Shown one piece after another: positions 1 to 7,355 of a DNA stretch of 64,000 nt; within the stretch, counting starts at the first letter, position 1; the number at the start of each line of letters is the position of its first letter. Position numbers and translations under genes: made by a program. The DNA lies in contig NZ_BMDG01000009.1 in assembly GCF_014635665.1 (NCBI RefSeq), positions 62,001-126,000 of the forward strand. The letters are read 5' to 3'. Below the pieces are notes generated by a model, which was not told the DNA's origin, did no database searches, and saw nothing but the letters and a program-made list of their open reading frames with translations. The DNA is from Isoptericola cucumis. Lineage in GTDB: Bacteria > Actinomycetota > Actinomycetes > Actinomycetales > Cellulomonadaceae.

Positions 1-6
1 CCTGCA

Positions 7-615
7 TCACAGCCCCGCCCTCCGGCCGGCGGCCGCGGGACGCACGTCCTCGACCGACTCCACGATCCGGTCGACCAGGCCGTACTCGAGCGCCTCGGAC
101 GCGGTGAACCAGCGGTCGCGGTCGGCGTCGGCGGCGATCTGCTCGACGGTGCGACCGGTGTGCTTCGCGGTCAGCTCGTGCATGACGCGCTTGGTGTGCT
201 CCAGGTTCTCGGCCTGGATCGCGATGTCGACGGCGGTGCCGCCGATGCCGGCCGAGGGCTGGTGCATCATCACGCGGGTGTGGGGCAGCACGTAGCGCTT
301 GCCCTTCGCGCCGGCGGTGAGCAGGAACTGGCCCATGCTCGCGGCGAAGCCGAAGCCCACCGTCACGACGTCGTTCGGCAGCAGCCGCATCGTGTCGTAG
401 ACGCCGAGGCCCGCGGTCACGGACCCCCCGGGCGAGTTGACGTAGAGGGCGACGTCGGCCACGGGGTCCTCGGCCGACAGCAGCAGGAGCTGGGCCGTGA
501 CGCGGTTGGCCACCGCGTCGTCGATCTCGGTGCCGACGACGACGATGCGCTGGTGCAGCAGTCGCGCGGCGAGCTGGTCGTCGAATCCTGGAGGGGACGT
601 GAGGGGTGTGCTCAT
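7..615 (-). CDS. clpP: ATP-dependent Clp protease proteolytic subunit (ClpP family)
   Basis: This is a serine peptidase subunit that would form the barrel degrading unfolded or tagged cytoplasmic proteins with a Clp ATPase. The 202 residues are the normal ClpP length. The catalytic triad is visible: Ser93 in AASMGQ, His118 in MMHQP and Asp167 in the RDRWF segment. The NSPGGSV loop at 60-66 is the usual oxyanion-hole glycine region. The start is the ATG at 615. No second clpP and no clpX lies next to it, so it may be an extra copy rather than part of the housekeeping clpP1P2 pair; that is inference. It follows two surface-protein genes on the same strand. Confidence 0.93.
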   Translation of the reverse strand: MSTPLTSPPGFDDQLAARLLHQRIVVVGTEIDDAVANRVTAQLLLLSAEDPVADVALYVNSPGGSVTAGLGVYDTMRLLPNDVVTVGFGFAASMGQFLLTAGAKGKRYVLPHTRVMMHQPSAGIGGTAVDIAIQAENLEHTKRVMHELTAKHTGRTVEQIAADADRDRWFTASEALEYGLVDRIVESVEDVRPAAAGRRAGL

Positions 616-647
616 GCCTCCACGGTGCGCTCACCGGCCCGGCGGTG

Positions 648-697
648 GGAGGGGTATCTGCCCGCAGCGCATCTGCCGTGGGCAGAGGGACCCCTCC
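648..697. terminator. Two-part hairpin between surface-protein gene and clpP
   Basis: GGAGGGGT (648-655) pairs with ACCCCTCC (690-697). Inside it CTGCCC (658-663) pairs with GGGCAG (680-685) around a 16-nt loop. It lies in the gap between the end of the 706-3156 gene and the clpP start. It could terminate the upstream transcript or act in the clpP leader. There is no T-tract. Confidence 0.45.
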
Positions 698-705
698 GCG
701 GGCGG

Positions 706-3156
706 TCAGCGACCGCCCGTCCACCGCCGTCGCACCAGCACCAGCGCGAGCCCGGCGAGCACGAGCACCAGGGCCGCGGGGACCAGCCAGGCGTCGCCGA
801 AGCCGGTCGCCGGCATCGGCCCGGAGCTCGGGACCACGTCGGACGGCGGGGCCTCGGCGCGCGAAGGGCCGTCGGCACGCGACGGCAGAGAGTCGCGCCC
901 ACCGCCGCCCGCGTCGTCGTCGCCCGCGCCGCCGCCGGGGCCGCCGTCGTTCCCGCCCGGCCCGCCGCCGTTCCCGCCGCCGTTCCCGTCGCCTGGCCCG
1001 CCGCCGCCGCCGTCGCCGTCACCCGGCGGGTCGGTCGGGTCGGGGCCCGGCTCCTCGGCCTGCAGGGGCGTGCCGCCGCCGAGCCAGGCGACGGTCTCCG
1101 CGCCCTCGGCCAGCGTGCCGACCGCGTCCTGCGGCTGCGCCTCGACGGGGACGCGACCCGTGTCGTGGCGCGCCCGCTGGACGGTGCGCGGGAGCTTGGG
1201 GTGGTCGCGCTCGAACTCGGCCTTCGGCGTCTGGTCGCGCGGGGCGTCGGGCAGCTCGATGCCACCCATCACCTCGACGTAGTACTCGGCGCTGCCGTGC
1301 TCGTACTCGTACCGGTACTGCACGGTCTGGAGCACGTCCATGAGCTCGTCGAAGACGTCCTGCGGGTCGTAGTCCGTCCGTGCCGGCCAGGCCGAGACGT
1401 CGCCGGAGCCGATGACGTCGTGGAACGCGCCGGGGCGCTTCGCGTCGCGGTCCTTGATCCACTCCGCCGCCACGCGGGCGGTGTAGACGCGCCGCAGGTC
1501 GGCGAACTCCGGGGCGGTGTTGACGTAGTCCTCGAGCGGCTGCTCGAAGTCGTCGACGATGCGCTGGGTGTTGCGCTCGACCATGTCCTTCGGGGCGGTC
1601 TCGGTGCAGGGCTCCTCGCCGGGCACCGTCCAGTCGATCTCGAACGGCTCGATCTGCACCTGCAGCGGGGCGTCGAGGATGTAGAGCTGGTCGCCGTCCG
1701 TGCGGACCTTCGCGGGCTGCGGCTCGATCCACAGCCGGGTCCAGTCGTAGCAGATCACCCCGTCCTCGGTGCGCTCCAGGGAGTCCCAGTGCTTCTTGCC
1801 CAGCTCCGTCTCGGGGTTCGACAGGTCGGTCAGCGACTTCTTCATCTCGAGGTCGGCCTCGAGGAGCACCCGACCGGCGTCCGTCGTGCCGAACTCCTTG
1901 TCGACGATGGTCTCCGGGGTGTCCGGGTTGAGGTTCACCCAGAACTGGCTGGAGTCGAGCGCGAGCCACGTGAACAGGGCGTCGGACGACAGGTCGAGCG
2001 CCGCCTCGCCGCCGAAGCCGGGCTCGGCCTCGCCGTCGTCGGGCAGCTCGTCGGCCGAGAAGGCGTAGCTGTAGTCGTCGTTCTTCGGGTCGTCGGAGAC
2101 GTACTTCAGCTCGAGCGACCTCCAGTCGATGCCTCCCGGCCGCTGCGCGCCGAAGCCCGGTCGCCGCAGGTCCCGCGAGAGGTCGTTGCGGATCCGCTGG
2201 GCCTCGCGGGCGTCGGCGGCGTTGCGGCCCGACTCGGTCGCGAGCTGCTTCGCGGGTCCTGCGGTCGAGCGCCGGGGGCAGGCCGCGGCCGACGTCGACA
2301 GCGTCGACGGCTGGGCGCCGGGCTTGCACGGGGGGTTCATCGCGTTGCTCGGCGACTTCTGCGGATTCCTGGGCACGGCCGAGGAGTGCAGCTTGGTGTG
2401 CTCGATGCCGTACTGCTGGAGCAGCCGGAGCTGGCCGGGCTTCGGCTCCTTGCTGAAGATGTACACGACGCGCCAGCCCTGGGCCCGCAGCGCGCGGTCG
2501 GCCCGCAGCTGGTCCATGTTGAGCTGGGAGTTTCCCGACTTGAGCTCGTAGGCGATCTTGTGCTGGCGGTTCACCGAGTCGTACCGGCGCTCGTAGCCGA
2601 GGTTCTTCTCCTTCCAGAGCTTGTTGTCCTCGCACATCCAGTCGGCGCCGCCGAGCTTGAGCCGCTTGGCGACGTTCTTGTGGAAGCCGTCGCCCCGGGA
2701 GTCGTTGGAGATGGCGGGGATGTAGGTGTTCCGCCACCGCTCCCAGCCCCACTCGCCGTCGTAGGCCTTCCACCGGCGCAGCAGGTGGTCCTCGGTGCCC
2801 GGGTCGAAGTCCTCGTAGCTGCCCTTCAGCGCGTCGAGCTCCGCCTGGGTCGGTGCCTTGCGGTCCCGGAACTGCTCGGCGGGATTCTTGTACTCGTAGT
2901 CGTCGATCTTCTCGTCGTACGCGTCGGGCAGGCCGCCGCCCGGCAGGTCCGCGAGGTCGGCGACGCCCTCGATCCCGTCGACGAGCTCGTCGCAGCGCAC
3001 GTTGAACTTCGGCGCGCCCTCGCTGTCGGGGACGAGGACGAGCGAGACGGCGAGCGCCATCGCCAGGGCGACGACGACGGCCACGGCGCGGTGGACCACG
3101 GTGCGCCTGCCCTGCTGCGGGGCGGGCGATTCGGTGTGAGGCTCGGGCAGCGTCAC
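706..3156 (-). CDS. Cell-wall-anchored surface protein with PD-(D/E)XK-like nuclease motif
   Basis: The 816-residue exported protein has no name I can give. The N-terminus has an Arg-rich stretch and a hydrophobic segment (about 22-43) typical of a signal peptide. Residues 165-260 resemble a restriction-endonuclease fold: Asp193, then E204-L-K206, then an amphipathic helix with Gln residues, then a GWRVVYIF strand, as in REase-type toxin domains. Residues 341-700 form a second domain shared with the neighbouring paralogue. A Gly-rich linker (711-755) precedes MPATG (781-785), a hydrophobic helix and RRRW, which is an LPXTG-like sortase anchor. The GTG start has AAGGAGG 7 nt upstream. It probably follows the 3260-5761 gene in one operon. 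Nuclease activity is inferred from motif only. Confidence 0.8.
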   Translation of the reverse strand: MTLPEPHTESPAPQQGRRTVVHRAVAVVVALAMALAVSLVLVPDSEGAPKFNVRCDELVDGIEGVADLADLPGGGLPDAYDEKIDDYEYKNPAEQFRDRKAPTQAELDALKGSYEDFDPGTEDHLLRRWKAYDGEWGWERWRNTYIPAISNDSRGDGFHKNVAKRLKLGGADWMCEDNKLWKEKNLGYERRYDSVNRQHKIAYELKSGNSQLNMDQLRADRALRAQGWRVVYIFSKEPKPGQLRLLQQYGIEHTKLHSSAVPRNPQKSPSNAMNPPCKPGAQPSTLSTSAAACPRRSTAGPAKQLATESGRNAADAREAQRIRNDLSRDLRRPGFGAQRPGGIDWRSLELKYVSDDPKNDDYSYAFSADELPDDGEAEPGFGGEAALDLSSDALFTWLALDSSQFWVNLNPDTPETIVDKEFGTTDAGRVLLEADLEMKKSLTDLSNPETELGKKHWDSLERTEDGVICYDWTRLWIEPQPAKVRTDGDQLYILDAPLQVQIEPFEIDWTVPGEEPCTETAPKDMVERNTQRIVDDFEQPLEDYVNTAPEFADLRRVYTARVAAEWIKDRDAKRPGAFHDVIGSGDVSAWPARTDYDPQDVFDELMDVLQTVQYRYEYEHGSAEYYVEVMGGIELPDAPRDQTPKAEFERDHPKLPRTVQRARHDTGRVPVEAQPQDAVGTLAEGAETVAWLGGGTPLQAEEPGPDPTDPPGDGDGGGGGPGDGNGGGNGGGPGGNDGGPGGGAGDDDAGGGGRDSLPSRADGPSRAEAPPSDVVPSSGPMPATGFGDAWLVPAALVLVLAGLALVLVRRRWTGGR

Positions 3157-3259
3157 AACGGCTCCTCCTTGAGGCGTCGGTCGGGGTGAGTCGTGCCACG
3201 GGCACCGCGATCGACGGTAGCCCGGGGCACCGGGGCGCGCGACCGGTGCGCCCCGGACG

Positions 3260-5761
3260 TCATCGCCGGGTCAGCCAGCGCCGTCGGACCAGCATCAGAG
3301 CGAGCCCGGCGAGCAGGAGAGCGAGGGCCGCGTAGACCAGCCGGACGTCGTCGAAACCGGTCGCCGGCATGGGGTCCGAGTCGGGGACGACCTCCGACGA
3401 CGGGCTGTCGGCGCGCGAGGGCAGGGACTCCCGCCCGCCGCCGCTCCCGGAGCCGTCGCCCGCCCCGTCACCGGATCCGGAGCCCCCGTCGCCCGAACCG
3501 CCGCCGGGGCTGCCGCCACCCCCGTCGCCGGGGTTGCCGCCACCCCCGTCGCCGGCGTTGCCGCCACCCCCGCCGCCGGGGTTGCCTCCGCCTCCGCCTC
3601 CGCCTTCGTCGCCGTCGTCCGGCGGGTCGGTCGGGTCGGGCCCCGGCGCCTCGTCGAACGTGCCGCCGCCGAGCCACGCGGTTCCGGTCGGCTCGTCGTC
3701 GAGCGTGGTGACGTCGTCCTGCGCGCTGACCTGCGGCGGCTCGCTCACGGCGTCGAAGCGCGCGTCCTGGACGGTCCGCGCCAGTCTCGGGTGGTCGCGC
3801 TCGAACTCCTTCTTGGAGGTCTGGTCGCGCGGGGCGTCGGGGAGCTCGATGCCGCCCATCACGTCGAGCGTGTACTCGAGGTCGCCGTGCTCGTACTCGT
3901 AGGTGTACTGCACGGTCTGCAGCTGCTCCATGAGGTCGTCGAAGACGTCCTGCGGGTCGTAGTCGATCCGGGCGGGCCAGGCGGAGACGTCGCCGGAGCC
4001 GATGATGTCGTGGAACGCGCCGGGGCGCTTCGCGTCGCGGTCCTTGATCCACTCCGCCGCCACGCGAGTGGTGTAGACGCGCCGCATGTCGGCGAACTCC
4101 GGGGCGGTGTTGACGTAGTCCTCGAGCGGCTGCTCGAAGTCGTCGACGATGCGCTGGGTGTTGCGCTCGACGATGTCCTTGGGTGCGGTCTCGAGGCAGG
4201 TCTCCTCGCCGGGCGGGGTCCAGTCGATGTCCATCTGCTCGATCTGCACCTGCAGGGGCGCGTCGAGGATGTAGAGCTGGTCGCCGTCGGTGCGGACCTT
4301 CGCCGGCTGCGGCTCGATCCACAGCCGGGTCCAGTCGTAGCAGATCCCGCCGTCCGGGCTCCGTTCCAGCGAGTCCCAGTGCTTCTTGCCCAGCTCCGTG
4401 TCCGGGTTCGAGAGCTTGGCGAAGGCCGCCTTCATGTCGTAGTCCGCCTGGAGCAGGACGCGCCCGGCGTCGGTGCTGCCGAACTGCTCGTCGACGATGG
4501 TCTCCGGGGTGTCCGGGTTGAGGTTCACCCAGAACTGGCCGGGGTCCAGCGCGAGCCAGGTGAACAGTGCGTCCGAGGACAGGTTGAGAGACGCCTCGCC
4601 GCCGTACCCCGGCTCGTCGGCGTCCTCGGGCAGCGTGTCCGCGGAGAAGGCGTACCCGTAGTCGTCGTCCTTCGGGGAGTCCGTGACGTACTTCAGCTCG
4701 AGCGACGTCCAGTCGATACCGCCGGGTGAGCGTGGGATCACGACCCCGCGGGGAGAGCGTCCCGTGAGCTGTCGTTCGATGCTCCGGGCCTCGGCAGCCT
4801 GGGCAGGGTTCTTCCCCGACCGTTGCGCCATGTACTCCACCACGCTCGTGGTCTTGGCGGACCCGGGCTTCATGGCAGACGTGGTCGAGGTCCGAGGGTT
4901 GGTCTGGACACCGCGGGCCTGGTGCGTCGAGTGGCTCGCGCCGAGTGCCCTCAGCCGCTGCGGGAGGCCGGGCGTCGGCCGCGCCCCTTTCATCGTCACG
5001 TGGGTGCGGTACCCGGCGCGGCGGTCCTGCAGGATCCGCTGCTCGAGATCCTTGCCGAGCGTGTTGCCCGTCATCGTGCGGATCGTCCGTCGCTGCGACT
5101 CGCTGAACGCCGTAGGCCGGTTGGGGTTGTCCCGGCGTTGTTCGAGCGGCGGGCACGCCCAGTCCCCGAGGTCGGCGCTCACCGGGAGACTGCGCAGGGC
5201 GGACTTCTCGAAGGCCGCGAGCTCCTGCACGCTGACCGCCCAGGACTGGTAGTGCGGCTTGTAGGCCTTCCAGTCCACGGGGTCGCGTGGGCGCGGACCC
5301 ACCTGGCCGCCCTGCTCCCACTCGGTGATCTCGGAGAGTCGCTGCTGGTAGTAGTCGCGGTACGCCCACTTGGCGTGGTGCTCGGTACCGACAGGCTCCT
5401 CCAGCCATGCGTCCTTGTACTTCTCGAACTCGCCCTGGTGGGCGCCCTTCATGTCGTTGAGGATCTCTGACGCGGTGTCCTCCCACGTGTAGTCCTCGCC
5501 CTGGGTGGCGACGCCCTCCTCGTCCGGGGACGGCAGCGTGTCGAGGTAGCTGTTCGCCTGGTTCACGAGCTCTTTGCAGAAGGTCACGACGTCGGCGGAG
5601 GCCGGCGGGGCGGTCACGACGGTCACGACGGGCACGACGACGCCGGCGGCAGCGGTGGCCAGCGCGGCGCCGGCGGCGGCGAACCGCCGTCGTGCGACAC
5701 GGCGGACGCCGGCCGGGGTGCGGGGCGGGCGGGGTGCGGGGTTCGAGATGGGCGCGGTCAC
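3260..5761 (-). CDS. Cell-wall-anchored surface protein, paralogue with degenerate nuclease motif
   Basis: The 833-residue paralogue of the 706-3156 product has the same layout: signal peptide (about 25-57, Arg-rich then Ala/Val), N-terminal region, shared domain from GGIDWTSLELKY (about 347) onward, long Gly-rich linker, MPATG anchor, hydrophobic helix and RRRW. Where the partner has E-L-K-S-G-N, this protein has R228-T-M230-T-G-N, so both the acidic and the lysine catalytic positions are lost although the following helix and strand remain alignable. The GTG at 5761 was chosen because GGAGG lies 7 nt upstream and the signal peptide follows; the open frame extends to 7507 but that extension is an antisense shadow of the MFS gene. 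The C-terminal half is nearly identical in DNA to the neighbour. Confidence 0.78.
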   Translation of the reverse strand: MTAPISNPAPRPPRTPAGVRRVARRRFAAAGAALATAAAGVVVPVVTVVTAPPASADVVTFCKELVNQANSYLDTLPSPDEEGVATQGEDYTWEDTASEILNDMKGAHQGEFEKYKDAWLEEPVGTEHHAKWAYRDYYQQRLSEITEWEQGGQVGPRPRDPVDWKAYKPHYQSWAVSVQELAAFEKSALRSLPVSADLGDWACPPLEQRRDNPNRPTAFSESQRRTIRTMTGNTLGKDLEQRILQDRRAGYRTHVTMKGARPTPGLPQRLRALGASHSTHQARGVQTNPRTSTTSAMKPGSAKTTSVVEYMAQRSGKNPAQAAEARSIERQLTGRSPRGVVIPRSPGGIDWTSLELKYVTDSPKDDDYGYAFSADTLPEDADEPGYGGEASLNLSSDALFTWLALDPGQFWVNLNPDTPETIVDEQFGSTDAGRVLLQADYDMKAAFAKLSNPDTELGKKHWDSLERSPDGGICYDWTRLWIEPQPAKVRTDGDQLYILDAPLQVQIEQMDIDWTPPGEETCLETAPKDIVERNTQRIVDDFEQPLEDYVNTAPEFADMRRVYTTRVAAEWIKDRDAKRPGAFHDIIGSGDVSAWPARIDYDPQDVFDDLMEQLQTVQYTYEYEHGDLEYTLDVMGGIELPDAPRDQTSKKEFERDHPRLARTVQDARFDAVSEPPQVSAQDDVTTLDDEPTGTAWLGGGTFDEAPGPDPTDPPDDGDEGGGGGGGNPGGGGGGNAGDGGGGNPGDGGGGSPGGGSGDGGSGSGDGAGDGSGSGGGRESLPSRADSPSSEVVPDSDPMPATGFDDVRLVYAALALLLAGLALMLVRRRWLTRR
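3513..3584. repeat. 24-bp tandem repeat x3 in the Gly-rich linker
   Basis: Three consecutive 24-bp units (3513-3536, 3537-3560, 3561-3584) differ at only one or two bases and encode Gly/Asn/Pro/Asp octapeptides of the wall-spanning linker. Slippage here could change linker length in frame. Confidence 0.85.
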
Positions 5762-5902
5762 GGACGGTCCTCCAGACGGCGATGTCTTCAGCAGTGGTGC
5801 GTCCTTCGTGCGGTGCCGCCTCCGCCGCGGATCGTTCGCCGGGCGGACTGTGAGGCGAGGCACACGTCTCAGGGACGCACGGGAGGCCCGTCCGTGACAT
5901 CG

Positions 5903-5917
5903 GTTGCTAGAGGCAAC
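5903..5917. promoter_or_regulatory. MarR-type operator GTTGC-N5-GCAAC
   Basis: A perfect inverted repeat GTTGC-TAGAG-GCAAC lies between the divergent surface-protein and MFS genes, 57 bp before the MFS start. The TTGC...GCAA arms resemble MarR-family operators at drug-exporter genes. No MarR gene is in the window, so the regulator would act in trans. Confidence 0.5.
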
Positions 5918-5974
5918 TAAGGAGGCGTAACGTACCGACGTCCCCACCGCCCGCCCCGAGGAGAAAGGCCGCCC

Positions 5975-7207
5975 GTGTCCGGCGCCCGCAACGAACCGAA
6001 CAAGACCGCCATCTACGCCACCGCGCTCACCGCGTTCTTCGCGATCGCCGGCATCGCCGTCGTCGACCCGATCCTCCCGGTCATCGGTGACGAGATCGGC
6101 GCGACCACGTGGCAGATCGAGCTGCTGTTCACCGCCTACATCGCCGTGATGGCGGTCGGGATGATCCCCGCGGTCCTCGCCACCGGGAGGTTCGGGTACA
6201 AGAAGATCCTGGGCGCGGGCGTCTCCCTCGTGGCCGTCGCCGCGATCCTGGCGGCACTGAGCACCTCCATCGGCCAGCTCGCCGCCCTGCGCGGCCTGTG
6301 GGGCCTCGGCAACGCGATGTTCTTCGCCACCGCGATGGTGCTGCTCGTCTCGCTCGCGAACGACCGCGAGTGGGTGGTCGGCATCTTCGAGACCTGCGTC
6401 GGCCTCGGGTTCGCCGTCGGGCCGCTCATCGGCGGGCTGCTCGGCAGCATCAGCTGGCGCGTGCCCTTCCTCGCGTGCGGACTGTTCATGATCGTCGCGC
6501 TGGCGATGTCCGTGACCAAGCTCAAGGACCCGGCGACCAAGCCCACCCCGCTGCGCGTCGGCCAGGTCTTCGCGCTCTTCCGCCGGCCCGCGTTCCTCGC
6601 GCTCGCCGTCGTGACCGCCACCTACAACTTCGTGTTCTTCGTCATCCTCGGCTACACGCCGATCTTCCTCGGCCTGGACGTCGTGCCGCTGGGCCTGGTC
6701 TTCACCGCCTGGGGCCTGGGCCTCGCGTTCGGCATCCTCGTCGTCGGGCACAAGCTGGCCCACACGATCGGGGCGGTGCAGACGCTCGGGGTTGCCGTCG
6801 GCGGCGTCCTCGTCATGACCGTGCTGCTCGCTCTCGGCCTGCCGACGGCGGCGTCGGTCGCCGTGCTGGTCGTCGCGGGCGTGTTCATGGGCATCGCCAA
6901 CGCCATCCTCACCGACCTCTCCCTGGCGCTCGGCGATCCCGACCGCCGCGTCACGACCGGGGCCTTCAACCTCGTGCGCTGGGGCTTCGCCGCGCCCGCC
7001 CCCGTGATCGCCGGCCTGCTGCACCCGGTCGGGGAATCGGTGCCGTACTGGGTCGCGGCCGCGGTGCTGCTCGTCGGCGTCGTCGTCTTCGCCGTGACCG
7101 CGCACCGGATGGCCGGCCCGCTGGCCGAGCGCGTGCTGTGGTCGCGCTGGAACCGCCGGGCACGCGCGGTCGAGGGCACGCCCGAGGAGGCGATGGCGGA
7201 GCTGTGA
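5975..7207 (+). CDS. MFS transporter, probable drug exporter
   Basis: The 410-residue membrane protein has about twelve hydrophobic segments and the major-facilitator pattern: an early AGIAVVDPILPVIG segment with an acidic residue in helix 1, then a Gly/Arg-rich loop after helix 2 (TGRFGYKK). It most resembles proton-coupled multidrug exporters; the substrate is unknown. The GTG start at 5975 has GAGGAGA about 10 nt upstream. A MarR-type inverted repeat lies in the promoter region. It is divergent from the surface-protein pair. Confidence 0.87.
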   Translation: MSGARNEPNKTAIYATALTAFFAIAGIAVVDPILPVIGDEIGATTWQIELLFTAYIAVMAVGMIPAVLATGRFGYKKILGAGVSLVAVAAILAALSTSIGQLAALRGLWGLGNAMFFATAMVLLVSLANDREWVVGIFETCVGLGFAVGPLIGGLLGSISWRVPFLACGLFMIVALAMSVTKLKDPATKPTPLRVGQVFALFRRPAFLALAVVTATYNFVFFVILGYTPIFLGLDVVPLGLVFTAWGLGLAFGILVVGHKLAHTIGAVQTLGVAVGGVLVMTVLLALGLPTAASVAVLVVAGVFMGIANAILTDLSLALGDPDRRVTTGAFNLVRWGFAAPAPVIAGLLHPVGESVPYWVAAAVLLVGVVVFAVTAHRMAGPLAERVLWSRWNRRARAVEGTPEEAMAEL

Positions 7208-7355
7208 CGACCGGCGCGGTGCCGGGGCGGGTCGGGGACGCGGGTCCGTCTTTCGGACGATGCCGGCGGGAACCGCGAGCGAGTATCGTCCGTTCAGCCG
7301 TGCGTCACGACAGCGGAGTCGTGCCCGACCTTGCCGACCGCTGTCTGGAGTGAGC

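Noticed and set aside
160-3189. 1009-codon open frame on the plus strand opposite the surface-protein gene
   Set aside because: It is antisense to a gene with clear signal peptide, domains and anchor; composition is Arg/Val/Leu-rich as in high-GC shadows.
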